A DNA stretch of 64,000 nt from Pseudomonas sp. TNT3 (GTDB lineage: Bacteria; Pseudomonadota; Gammaproteobacteria; Pseudomonadales; Pseudomonadaceae), in NCBI RefSeq assembly GCF_010095445.2, contig NZ_WFGV02000025.1, positions 18,938 through 82,937 on the forward strand. The letters run 5' to 3'. Within the stretch, counting starts at the first letter, position 1. Each line of letters starts with the position of its first letter. The notes beneath the pieces are model-generated. The model ran no database searches. It was not told where the DNA came from and saw only the letters and a program-made list of their open reading frames with translations. Below are positions 8,627-16,418 of the stretch, one piece after another. Made by a program: the position numbers and the translations under genes.

Positions 8627-8957
8627 CGGCTTTTTTTTATTATTCCATTTTGATCTTGTTATGTAATTTATTATTCTTTTTAGCTTTTAGTGTAAACCCC
8701 TAAAGTGCATCCCTCCGGGGCCGATAGAGGGTGTCCTGACGCTATTAAATGCCATTCTTTAATTCCGAAATGGCATGAAAAAGAATGAAATAAATTATTA
8801 TCCGTTTACCATGCGGGCCCATTTCCCTTGGGCGAACGCCCGAGCTAGACGCATCAGAGCGTTGACCTGTGTTTTTGCGGTTTGCGGTCACCGTGCACTT
8901 CAGGATTCAGAGCATTCGATTCTGGACCGAAAAAATTAGAACGAGAGGAGCGAAACA
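8627..8957 (+). promoter_or_regulatory. Long AT-rich leader region of porin 2
   Basis: 331 bp without a gene. It holds an AT-rich stretch (TTTATTATTCTTTTTAG, 8667-8683) resembling the region before lsfA, an inverted repeat ATGCCATT/AATGGCAT (8749-8776), and a GC hairpin around TTGGGCG/CGCCCGA (about 8828-8844). A promoter and a structured 5' leader are plausible. The start is preceded by GAGAGGAGC, the same ribosome site as porin 1. Confidence 0.4.
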
Positions 8958-10301
8958 ATGAACAAGTCGACCTTGGCCCTGGCCGTGGCCGTAGGGGTTG
9001 TGGCGCAGCACGCAGGCGCCGCTGGTTTCATCGAAGACAGCAAGGCCACCTTGGGGCTGCGTAACTTCTACATCAACACGGATAACCGTGACGGTACCGG
9101 CCCAAACAAAAACGAAGAGTGGGGCCAAGGCTTCGATCTGCGTTTCATCTCCGGTTACACCCAAGGTACTGTTGGCTTCGGTATTGATGCCATTGGCCTG
9201 CTGGGCGTCAAGCTGGATTCGGGTGGCGGCACTAACGGCGCGACAGCTACCTCTTACGGCGGCACTGTATTCCCAAGCAAGTCCAACGGCGAAGCGGTGG
9301 ATAACTTCTCCAGCCTTGGCCTGACGGCCAAAGCCAAGATTTCTCAGACCGAACTGAAGCTGGGTACCTTGCAGCCGAAGAATCCGGTGATCGTGACCAA
9401 CGACGGTCGTCTGTTGCCACAAACCTGGCAGGGCGGTCAGATTACGTCCGGCGAGATTAAGGACCTGACTCTGGTCGGTGGTCAGATCGAAGCGGTGAAA
9501 GGTCGTAACTCCAGCAACAATGAACAGCTAAGCATTGGCGGTGCCAACACTCGTGGCACGGCTTTCCGCGACAGCAACAAGTTCATCTACGCAGGTGGTG
9601 ACTACAAAATCACGAAAGACCTGACCGCCCAGTATTACTACGGCAACCTGGAAGACTTCTATAAACAGCACTTCCTGGGTCTGGTTCACAACTGGGCAAT
9701 CGGCCCGGGCGTACTGAAGTCTGATCTGCGCTACTTCAACAGCTCTGATGACGGTAAAAACGGTACCGATTCGGCTTACTACAGCACCGGCAACTACACC
9801 GGCTTCCGTAATGGCCGCGGTGAAGTCTCCAACAACCTGTACAGCGGCCTGTTCCTGTACACCGTTGCTGGCCACACCTTCGGTGGTGGTTATCAGGTCA
9901 GCAATGGCAGCAGCGACTTCCCTTGGCTGAACCAGGGCGACGGTTCGTCGAACTACACCATCACTGACATGCAGATCCAGAAGTTCGGCCGCGCCGGCGA
10001 GAAAACCTGGCAGGCACGCTACTCGTATGACTTCGCCAAAGTGGGCGTACCCGGTCTGACTGCTGGCGCCGTGTACCTCAAAGGTGACGATATCGACACA
10101 GTGGGTACCAATGGCCGCGAAAACGCCTCGGGTGCATCCGAGTGGGAACGCGACTTTACCCTGGCGTACGTAGTGCCTGAAGGCCCGCTGAAAAACGTTG
10201 GCTTCATGTGGAAAAACGCTACCTGGCGCACCGACCTGCCGAACACCCGTTCGCAGGATGAAAACCGTCTGATCCTCAGCTACTCGATCCCGCTGCTGTA
10301 A
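8958..10301 (+). CDS. OprD family outer membrane porin (copy 2)
   Basis: A 447-residue paralogue of the preceding porin. Its first 14 residues (MNKSTLALAVAVGV) match, as does the ribosome site, and the body shares YYYGNLEDFYKQHFLGLVHNW, DLRYFNSSDDGKNG and SEWERDFTLAYVVPEGP. The loops differ, so substrate preference probably differs. The signal peptide ends QHAGA, and the mature chain begins AGFIEDSKATLGLRNFYIN. The mature protein has only two Met and no Cys, which fits a sulfur-starvation role. It has its own upstream region and a very strong terminator downstream. Confidence 0.93.
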   Translation: MNKSTLALAVAVGVVAQHAGAAGFIEDSKATLGLRNFYINTDNRDGTGPNKNEEWGQGFDLRFISGYTQGTVGFGIDAIGLLGVKLDSGGGTNGATATSYGGTVFPSKSNGEAVDNFSSLGLTAKAKISQTELKLGTLQPKNPVIVTNDGRLLPQTWQGGQITSGEIKDLTLVGGQIEAVKGRNSSNNEQLSIGGANTRGTAFRDSNKFIYAGGDYKITKDLTAQYYYGNLEDFYKQHFLGLVHNWAIGPGVLKSDLRYFNSSDDGKNGTDSAYYSTGNYTGFRNGRGEVSNNLYSGLFLYTVAGHTFGGGYQVSNGSSDFPWLNQGDGSSNYTITDMQIQKFGRAGEKTWQARYSYDFAKVGVPGLTAGAVYLKGDDIDTVGTNGRENASGASEWERDFTLAYVVPEGPLKNVGFMWKNATWRTDLPNTRSQDENRLILSYSIPLL

Positions 10302-10320
10302 CAGCGCTCGCGTAACTGAC

Positions 10321-10361
10321 AAAAAAAGCCCCGCCCGGCATGACGCCGGGCGGGGCTTTTT
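10321..10361 (+). terminator. Strong intrinsic terminator after porin 2
   Basis: A perfect 12-bp stem (GCCCCGCCCGGC / GCCGGGCGGGGC) with loop ATGAC, flanked by seven A on the left and five T on the right, beginning 20 bp after the stop codon. It could work in both directions. Confidence 0.95.
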
Positions 10362-10403
10362 GCGTTTTTCAAACGGGAATTAATATGCTTTTAAGATCTA
10401 AAC

Positions 10404-10418
10404 AAATCGATATTTATT
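10404..10418 (-). promoter_or_regulatory. Shared AT-rich box upstream of lsfA
   Basis: Reads AATAAATATCGATTT on the reverse strand, 65-79 bp before the lsfA start. It is followed by TTTTTAATAGATAAAAAACG, which resembles sequences before porin 1 and ssuE. See the tauA and ssuE boxes. Confidence 0.4.
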
Positions 10419-10482
10419 CTTTTTAATAGATAAAAAACGCAGGCACAGTTGGGCTCATCAAGCACTCACCAGGAGCAGCACC

Positions 10483-11121
10483 ATGAGCCTCAGACTTGGC
10501 GACATCGCCCCCGATTTCGAACAGGATTCCAGCGCCGGCACCATTCGCTTCCACGAATGGCTGGGTGATAGTTGGGGCGTGCTGTTCTCCCATCCGGCGG
10601 ACTTCACCCCGGTGTGCACGACCGAGCTGGGCTTCACCGCCAAGTTGAAAGACGAATTCGCCCAGCGCGGCGTCAAGGCCATCGCGCTGTCAGTGGACCC
10701 TGTGGACTCGCACCACAAATGGATCGAGGACATCAACGAGACCCAAAATACCCTCGTGAACTTCCCGATTCTTGCCGACGCGGACCGCAAGGTGTCGGAC
10801 CTTTACGACCTGATCCATCCGAATGCCAACGACACACTGACCGTGCGCTCGCTGTTCGTGATCGACCCGAACAAAAAAGTGCGACTGACCATCACCTACC
10901 CGGCGAGCACCGGTCGCAACTTCCATGAAATCCTGAGGGTCATCGACTCGCTGCAACTCACCGATAACTACAAAGTCGCGACCCCGGCCAACTGGCAGGA
11001 CGGTGATGAAGTGGTGATCGTGCCGTCGCTCAAGGACGAAGATGAGATCAGGAAACGCTTTCCCAAGGGCTATCGCGCGGTGAAGCCGTACCTGCGACTG
11101 ACGCCGCAACCGAACAGGTAA
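10483..11121 (+). CDS. lsfA: 1-Cys peroxiredoxin induced by sulfur starvation
   Basis: A 212-residue AhpC/TSA-family peroxidase of the Prx6 type. The peroxidatic cysteine is Cys45 in HPADFTPVCTTELG, and the C-terminal domain (EVVIVPSLKDEDEIRKRFPKG) is typical of Prx6. There is no second Cys, so recycling needs an external thiol. The only Met is the initiator, which is unusually low for 212 residues. LsfA of pseudomonads is produced when sulfate is scarce and organosulfur compounds are used, and the location next to ssu fits this. AGGAG lies 8 bases before the ATG. Confidence 0.93.
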   Translation: MSLRLGDIAPDFEQDSSAGTIRFHEWLGDSWGVLFSHPADFTPVCTTELGFTAKLKDEFAQRGVKAIALSVDPVDSHHKWIEDINETQNTLVNFPILADADRKVSDLYDLIHPNANDTLTVRSLFVIDPNKKVRLTITYPASTGRNFHEILRVIDSLQLTDNYKVATPANWQDGDEVVIVPSLKDEDEIRKRFPKGYRAVKPYLRLTPQPNR

Positions 11122-11146
11122 ATATCTGCAGCGCTGCTGATATCGG

Positions 11147-11240
11147 CATCGCGGGCAAGCCCGCTCCCACAGTGGATTGGGGTGAATCACAGATATTTGG
11201 CAATCCACACACCTCTGTGGGAGCGGGCTTGCCCGCGAAG
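11147..11240. repeat. REP-type inverted pair (GTGGGAGCGGGCTTGCCCGC head)
   Basis: Two inverted copies of the CATCGCGGGCAAGCCCGCTC / GTGGGAGCGGGCTTGCCCGC element separated by about 45 bp, downstream of lsfA. It is the commonest head in the window. Confidence 0.88.
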
Positions 11241-11300
11241 GCGATCTACCAGACGCCACAGCACCAGGATTGAACAGCATCCATCAAGCAGGGGATTTCG

Positions 11301-11324
11301 GGCCGTTTCGACGGCCTTTTTTTT
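11301..11324 (+). terminator. Intrinsic terminator with TTCG tetraloop
   Basis: Perfect stem GGCCGT/ACGGCC closed by the stable TTCG loop and followed by eight T. It ends the lsfA transcript before the ssu promoter region. Confidence 0.92.
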
Positions 11325-11372
11325 CGTCTGGCTTTCGTGTTTTTGTATATCTCTTAATAGCATAACCAAATG

Positions 11373-11387
11373 AATAAATATGATTTA
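11373..11387 (+). promoter_or_regulatory. Shared AT-rich box upstream of ssuE
   Basis: AATAAATATGATTTA, 88-102 bp before ssuE and downstream of a strong terminator, so the ssu operon must start in this gap. It matches the boxes before tauA and lsfA. CysB-type regulation is inferred. Confidence 0.45.
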
Positions 11388-11474
11388 TAGATATAACAAT
11401 CGCCTGTTAAGGTCACCCCATCAAAGCGAGATCGCACACTGTGAATCGCCAATAACGCTCAAGGAATCATCCGA

Positions 11475-12068
11475 ATGCTGGTCGTCTCACTCGGTGGCAG
11501 TCCGAGCCAACGCTCCCGTTCCGGGGTGCTGCTGGACCGCTCTCAACGTTGGTTGCAGGAGCAGGGTGTGGAAGTGGTGAGTTACCAGGTACGGGACTTC
11601 CCGGCCGAAGACTTGCTGCACGCACGCTTCGACAGCCCGAAGGTGATCGACCTGCTGCAACAGATTGAAAACGCCGACGGCCTGTTGATCGCCACACCGG
11701 TCTACAAGGCATCGTTTTCCGGTGCGTTGAAGACCGTATTGGATCTGCTGCCCGAACGCGCCCTGGCCCATAAAGTGGTGTTGCCGATGGCCACGGGCGG
11801 CAGCATCGCTCACATGCTGGCGGTGGACTACGCGCTTAAACCGGTGCTCTCGGCATTGAAAGCCCAGGAAATGCTTCACGGAATTTTCGCCGAAGACAGC
11901 CAGATCGCTTACGGCGAAGGCAGCGCACAGGCGCAGCTGGCACCGGAACTGGAACAGCGCCTGAATGAATCGCTGGAACTGTTTTTCAGCGCCATGGCGC
12001 GACGCCCGAAGCCCATCGATCCGAACTTGTTGAATGAACGTTTGTTGAGTGCTCGCTGGAGCATTTAA
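11475..12068 (+). CDS. ssuE: NADPH-dependent FMN reductase
   Basis: A 197-residue flavodoxin-like reductase that supplies reduced FMN to the monooxygenase SsuD. The N-terminus LVVSLGGSPSQRSRSGVLLD gives the FMN phosphate loop, and GLLIATPVYKASFSGALKTVLDLLP is the family hallmark. It has no Cys. The ATG at 11475 has AAGGA 9 bases upstream. It is the first gene of the ssuEADCBF cluster, but a 130-bp palindrome with T- and A-tracts separates it from ssuA, so its output may be set separately. Confidence 0.94.
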   Translation: MLVVSLGGSPSQRSRSGVLLDRSQRWLQEQGVEVVSYQVRDFPAEDLLHARFDSPKVIDLLQQIENADGLLIATPVYKASFSGALKTVLDLLPERALAHKVVLPMATGGSIAHMLAVDYALKPVLSALKAQEMLHGIFAEDSQIAYGEGSAQAQLAPELEQRLNESLELFFSAMARRPKPIDPNLLNERLLSARWSI

Positions 12069-12080
12069 AACTTTTTTTTT

Positions 12081-12210
12081 AGTTTGAAAAGTCGCCGAGC
12101 GACGATCAGGCAAGGCAAAAGTTAGCGAGGACGCGGAGTTGACGTTAGTCAATGAGCATTCCGAGCTGACTTTTAACGCAGCATGATCGAGCGCAGGCAC
12201 TTTTCAGACA
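12081..12210. repeat. Long imperfect palindrome, family 1 copy A
   Basis: An imperfect palindrome of about 130 bp centred on TTGACGTTAGTCAA (12139-12152, midpoint 12145.5). The arms share GAAAAGT ends, GATCA, AAAAGT and AGC blocks at mirrored places. Modules GCAAGGC (12110-12116) and AACGCAGCAT (12175-12184) start at the same distance from the centre. Runs of T (12072-12080) and A (12210-12215) flank it, so it could end transcription in either direction. It is related to the element at 38722-38879. It is not a REP pair. Confidence 0.7.
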
Positions 12211-12283
12211 AAAAACTCACCTTACTCAGCCGCTAACGGTTAAGCAGGTGCAGCCAAAACCCAACTGCAAAAAGGAGAGCGCT

Positions 12284-13249
12284 ATGCGCACTGTCATTTT
12301 GCGTCGTGGTCTGGTCGCTCTGTTTGCTGCGGCTGTTACCTTCGGCGCCATTACTCAAGCTCAGGCCGAGACGCTTCGCATCGGTTATCAGAAGTACGGC
12401 ACCCTGGTGCTGCTCAAAGCCAAAGGCACGCTTGAAAAACGCCTCGCGGCCCAAGGTGTGGACGTGCAATGGACTGAATTTCCCGGCGGCCCGCAGCTGC
12501 TTGAAGGGCTGAACGTCGGCTCCATCGACTTCGGCGTGACGGGCGAAACCCCGCCGGTTTTCGCCCAGGCTGCCGGTGCTGATCTGCTCTACGTCGCCTA
12601 TGAACCACCAGCGCCGCACAGTGAAGCGATCCTGGTGCCGAAAGATTCGCCGATCAAATCGGTGCAGGACCTCAAGGGTAAGAAAGTCGTCCTGAACAAA
12701 GGCTCCAACGTCCACTTCCTGCTGGTTCGTGCACTCGAAGACGCCGGCCTCAAATACACCGACATCCAGACCGTATTCCTGCCGCCTGCCGACGCCCGCG
12801 CTGCGTTCGAGCGTGGCAGTGTCGATGCCTGGGTGATCTGGGACCCGTACCAGGCCGCTGCTGAACAGCAACTGCAAGCGCGCACCCTGCGTGATGGTCA
12901 AGGCATCGTCGACAACCATCAGTTCTACCTCGCGACCAAGCCTTATGCCCAGAAAAATCCTGAGGTGATCAAGACCCTCGTGGAAGAAGTGCGCGCCGTC
13001 GGCGAGTGGTCCAAAGCCAATCCTGAAGACGTGACCAAACAGGTTTCGCCACTGCTCGGCTTGCCGGCAGACATCACCCTGACCTCGGTGAAACGCCAGG
13101 GCTACGGCGCCTTGTTCCTGACCCCGGAAGTGGTCGCGGCTCAACAAAAGATCGCTGACACGTTCTTCCAGCTCAAGCTGATTCCCAAGCCGCTGAGCAT
13201 CAAGGATGTGATCTGGACACCACCGGCCGCTGTGGCCAAAGCGCAGTAA
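12284..13249 (+). CDS. ssuA: Aliphatic sulfonate ABC transporter binding protein
   Basis: A 321-residue periplasmic protein with a signal peptide ending AITQAQA. The mature chain begins ETLRIGYQKYGTLVLLKAKG. Family hallmarks include WTEFPGGPQLLEGLNVGSIDFGVTGETPP and SVDAWVIWDPYQAA. It captures alkanesulfonates for SsuBC. The mature protein contains no Met and no Cys at all, an economy expected of an abundant protein made during sulfur limitation. The start at 12284 has AAAGGAG 7-8 bases upstream. ssuD follows after 25 bp. Confidence 0.95.
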   Translation: MRTVILRRGLVALFAAAVTFGAITQAQAETLRIGYQKYGTLVLLKAKGTLEKRLAAQGVDVQWTEFPGGPQLLEGLNVGSIDFGVTGETPPVFAQAAGADLLYVAYEPPAPHSEAILVPKDSPIKSVQDLKGKKVVLNKGSNVHFLLVRALEDAGLKYTDIQTVFLPPADARAAFERGSVDAWVIWDPYQAAAEQQLQARTLRDGQGIVDNHQFYLATKPYAQKNPEVIKTLVEEVRAVGEWSKANPEDVTKQVSPLLGLPADITLTSVKRQGYGALFLTPEVVAAQQKIADTFFQLKLIPKPLSIKDVIWTPPAAVAKAQ

Positions 13250-13274
13250 TTCGATTCCCCAAGGAGACCACTCC

Positions 13275-14423
13275 ATGAGCCTCAATATCTTCTGGTTCCT
13301 GCCTACTCACGGCGACGGCCATTACCTTGGCACCGCCGAAGGCGCTCGCGCCGTCGACCACGGTTATCTGCAACAAGTCGCGCAAGCGGCGGACCGGCTG
13401 GGCTTCGGCGGGGTGCTGATTCCTACCGGTCGCTCCTGCGAAGATTCGTGGCTGGTGGCCGCGTCGCTGATTCCGGTGACCCAGCGTCTGAAATTCCTCG
13501 TCGCCCTGCGCCCCGGGATCATTTCCCCGACGGTTGCGGCGCGTCAGGCTGCCACGCTGGATCGCCTGTCCGGAGGTCGTGCGCTGTTCAACCTGGTGAC
13601 TGGCGGCGATCCGGAAGAATTGGCCGGCGATGGTCTGTTCCTCAGCCATGAAGAGCGTTATCAGGCTTCGGTGGAATTCACCCGTATCTGGCGTCGAGTG
13701 CTGGAAGGCGAAACCGTCGATTACGACGGTCAGCACATCAGCGTGAAAGGCGCCAAATTGCTCTATCCGCCGATCCAGCAACCGCGTCCACCGCTGTACT
13801 TCGGTGGCTCGTCGGAAGCGGCACAAGACCTCGCCGCAGAACAGGTCGAAATGGTGCTGACCTGGGGCGAGCCACCGGCCGCCGTTGCCGAGAAGATCGA
13901 ACAGGTTCGCGCCAAAGCCGCCAAGCTCGGTCGGACCGTGCGCTTCGGTATTCGTCTGCATGTGATTGTTCGTGAAACCAATGCCCAAGCCTGGCAAGCG
14001 GCTGACCGCCTGATCTCACACCTGGATGACGAAACCATCGCCCGCGCTCAGGCTTCGCTCTCGCGTTTTGATTCGGTCGGCCAGCAGCGCATGGCCGCCC
14101 TGCACGGCGGCAGTCGCGACAACCTGGAAGTCAGCCCCAACCTCTGGGCCGGTGTTGGCCTGGTGCGTGGCGGGGCCGGCACGGCGCTGGTCGGTGATGG
14201 TCCGACCGTGGCCGCTCGCGTGAAGGAATACGCGGACCTGGGCATCGATACGTTCATCTTTTCCGGTTATCCACACCTGGAAGAATCCTACCGGGTCGCG
14301 GAATTGTTATTCCCGCATCTGGACATCGAGCGTCCGCAGGCGCCTCAGGGTGCCAACTACGTCAGCCCGTTTGGCGAGATGGTGGCCAACGATATCCTCC
14401 CTAAAGCCGCGACCCAGAGCTGA
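13275..14423 (+). CDS. ssuD: FMNH2-dependent alkanesulfonate monooxygenase
   Basis: A 382-residue luciferase-fold enzyme that splits alkanesulfonates into aldehyde and sulfite with O2 and FMNH2 from SsuE. Residues that match the known active site of the E. coli enzyme are present with an offset of one: Cys55 (TGRSCEDSW), Arg227 and His229 (GIRLHVIVRE), and Arg298 (GLVRGGAGT). Length equals the family norm. The ribosome site AAGGAGACC is 5-6 bases before the ATG. It sits between ssuA and ssuC, 8 bp from the latter. Only four Met and one Cys are present. Confidence 0.96.
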   Translation: MSLNIFWFLPTHGDGHYLGTAEGARAVDHGYLQQVAQAADRLGFGGVLIPTGRSCEDSWLVAASLIPVTQRLKFLVALRPGIISPTVAARQAATLDRLSGGRALFNLVTGGDPEELAGDGLFLSHEERYQASVEFTRIWRRVLEGETVDYDGQHISVKGAKLLYPPIQQPRPPLYFGGSSEAAQDLAAEQVEMVLTWGEPPAAVAEKIEQVRAKAAKLGRTVRFGIRLHVIVRETNAQAWQAADRLISHLDDETIARAQASLSRFDSVGQQRMAALHGGSRDNLEVSPNLWAGVGLVRGGAGTALVGDGPTVAARVKEYADLGIDTFIFSGYPHLEESYRVAELLFPHLDIERPQAPQGANYVSPFGEMVANDILPKAATQS

Positions 14424-14431
14424 GGCGCGCC

Positions 14432-15214
14432 ATGAAGAAAATTATCCACAACCTTGCGCCCTGGGCGTTGCCGGTGTTGCTGCTGGCGGTATGGCAGTTG
14501 TCGGTGTCGGCGGGCTGGTTATCGACGCGGATTCTGCCGGCGCCCATTGCCGTCATCGAAGCCGGCGTGAGCCTGGTTCGCAGTGGCGAAATCTGGACGC
14601 ATCTGGCGATCAGCGGCTGGCGTGCGGCGCTGGGCTTCACCATTGGCGGCAGCATCGGCCTGGTGTTGGGTTTCATCACCGGCCTGTCGAAATGGGGTGA
14701 GCGCCTGCTCGACAGTTCGGTGCAGATGATCCGCAACGTGCCACACCTGGCGCTGATTCCGCTGGTGATCCTGTGGTTCGGCATTGACGAGTCGGCGAAG
14801 ATTTTCCTGGTGGCATTGGGCACGTTGTTCCCGATCTACCTCAACACCTATCACGGTATCCGCAATGTCGACCCGGCGCTGGTGGAGATGGCGCGCAGTT
14901 ATGGCTTGTCGGGTTTCAGTCTGTTCCGCCAGGTGATCCTGCCGGGCGCATTGCCTTCGATTCTGGTCGGCGTGCGCTTCGCCCTGGGCTTCATGTGGTT
15001 GACGTTGATCGTGGCAGAAACCATTTCCGCCAGCTCCGGTATTGGCTACCTGGCCATGAATGCCCGGGAATTCTTGCAGACTGACGTGGTGGTGCTGGCG
15101 ATTCTGTTGTACGCGGTGCTTGGCAAGCTCGCTGACCTCTCGGCCCGTGGACTTGAGCGTGTCTGGCTACGCTGGCACCCGGCCTATCAGGTCCATAAAG
15201 GAGGCGCCGCATGA
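14432..15214 (+). CDS. ssuC: Alkanesulfonate ABC transporter permease
   Basis: A 260-residue inner membrane permease with about six hydrophobic helices, starting with the segment PWALPVLLLAVWQLSVSAGW. The coupling loop that contacts the ATPase is ALVEMARSYGLSGFSLFRQVILPG (EAA-type motif, residues about 149-172). It works with SsuA and SsuB. The last four bases overlap the ssuB start (ATGA), indicating translational coupling. Confidence 0.95.
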   Translation: MKKIIHNLAPWALPVLLLAVWQLSVSAGWLSTRILPAPIAVIEAGVSLVRSGEIWTHLAISGWRAALGFTIGGSIGLVLGFITGLSKWGERLLDSSVQMIRNVPHLALIPLVILWFGIDESAKIFLVALGTLFPIYLNTYHGIRNVDPALVEMARSYGLSGFSLFRQVILPGALPSILVGVRFALGFMWLTLIVAETISASSGIGYLAMNAREFLQTDVVVLAILLYAVLGKLADLSARGLERVWLRWHPAYQVHKGGAA

Positions 15215-16017
15215 CTGCTCAACAACCTCCACGCCTGCTGCGCGGTATTCCGCTGGCGGTGCGCAAGCTGCAGAAAACCTTCGGTTCGCGGCAAGTATTG
15301 CGCGAGATCGACCTGCACATACCGGCAGGTCAGTTTGTGGCCGTGGTCGGTCGCAGCGGCTGCGGTAAAAGCACCTTGCTGCGACTGCTCGCCGGTCTCG
15401 ACAAGCCTACCGGTGGTGAGCTGCTGGCAGGCTCCGCACCGCTGAGCGATGCACGGGAAGACACCCGATTGATGTTCCAGGAAGCGCGTCTGCTGCCATG
15501 GAGAAAGGTGATCGATAACGTCGGCCTCGGGCTGACGGGCAACTGGCGGCCGCAGGCACTGGAAGCCCTGGAGTCGGTGGGCCTGGCGGACCGCGCCAAT
15601 GAGTGGCCGGCGGCCCTGTCCGGTGGACAGAAGCAACGTGTGGCGCTGGCCCGTGCGCTGATCCATCAACCGCGTTTGCTGTTGCTGGACGAACCCCTGG
15701 GCGCACTGGATGCGCTGACGCGAATTGAAATGCAGCAACTGATCGAGCGGCTCTGGCAGAAGCATGGATTCACTGTGCTGCTCGTCACCCATGACGTCAG
15801 TGAAGCGGTGGCGATTGCCGATCGAGTGATCCTGATCGAAGACGGTGAAGTCGGCCTCGACCTGCATGTGGAACTGCCGCGACCTCGCGTCCGCGGTTCC
15901 CATCGGCTGGCGGCGCTGGAAACCGAAGTCCTCAATCGTGTGCTCGCACTGCCCGGCGAACCGCCGGAACCGGAACCCGTTTCACCATTGCCCACGCAAC
16001 TGCGCTGGGCGCAATAA
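15211..16017 (+). CDS. ssuB: Alkanesulfonate ABC transporter ATPase
   Basis: A 268-residue ABC ATPase. Walker A is GRSGCGKST (residues 47-55), the Q-loop is LMFQEARLLPW, the signature LSGGQ is at 137-141, and Walker B is LLLLDEP (156-162), followed by VTHDVSEAV. It powers sulfonate import through SsuC. The start overlaps ssuC by four bases. The C-terminal tail after about residue 220 (RPRVRGSHRLAALE) is typical of SsuB. Confidence 0.95.
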   Translation: MTAQQPPRLLRGIPLAVRKLQKTFGSRQVLREIDLHIPAGQFVAVVGRSGCGKSTLLRLLAGLDKPTGGELLAGSAPLSDAREDTRLMFQEARLLPWRKVIDNVGLGLTGNWRPQALEALESVGLADRANEWPAALSGGQKQRVALARALIHQPRLLLLDEPLGALDALTRIEMQQLIERLWQKHGFTVLLVTHDVSEAVAIADRVILIEDGEVGLDLHVELPRPRVRGSHRLAALETEVLNRVLALPGEPPEPEPVSPLPTQLRWAQ

Positions 16018-16052
16018 CTCACATTTCACCTCAACTGACAGGAATCAACATC

Positions 16053-16268
16053 ATGACTATTAAAGCCATCAACGTTCGTAACCAGTTCAAAGGCTCGATC
16101 AAGGAAATCGTGCTGGGTGACGTGCTGTCGGAAATCGACGTGCAGACAGCGTCGGGCATTGTCACGTCGGTGATCACCACGCGCTCCGTGAAAGAGCTGG
16201 AGCTGGTGGTCGGCAGCGAAGTGATCGCGTTCGTTAAATCCACCGAGGTGTCGATCGCCAAGTTGTAA
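16053..16268 (+). CDS. ssuF: TOBE-domain molybdopterin-binding-like protein
   Basis: A 71-residue single TOBE/Mop domain (INVRNQFKGSIKEIVLGDVLSEIDVQ, VTSVITTRSVKELELVVGSEVIAFVKS). Such small proteins bind oxyanions such as molybdate. SsuF is the last gene of the Pseudomonas ssu operon and is needed for sulfonate use in P. putida, though its exact role is unclear. It contains only the initiator Met and no Cys. A short 35-bp gap follows ssuB. Confidence 0.92.
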   Translation: MTIKAINVRNQFKGSIKEIVLGDVLSEIDVQTASGIVTSVITTRSVKELELVVGSEVIAFVKSTEVSIAKL

Positions 16269-16302
16269 GGGTGTCGGCAGTCAGTGAGATCGGCAGCGCG
16301 GC

Positions 16303-16398
16303 CATCGCGAGCAGGCTCACTCCTACAGGGGATTTTGTCGAACACAAATGTTGTGTTCGCCTGAGATCAAATGTAGGAGTGAGCCTGCTCGCGATGGG
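16303..16398. repeat. REP-type inverted pair (TGTAGGAGTGAGCCTGCTCGCG head)
   Basis: Inverted copies of the ATCGCGAGCAGGCTCACTCC element enclose a small hairpin (CGAACACAA/TTGTGTTCG). It lies between the convergent ssuF and tetR ends. Related copies are at 36189 and 63545. Confidence 0.87.
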
Positions 16399-16418
16399 GT
16401 CAGTGGGGCGGATGAATT

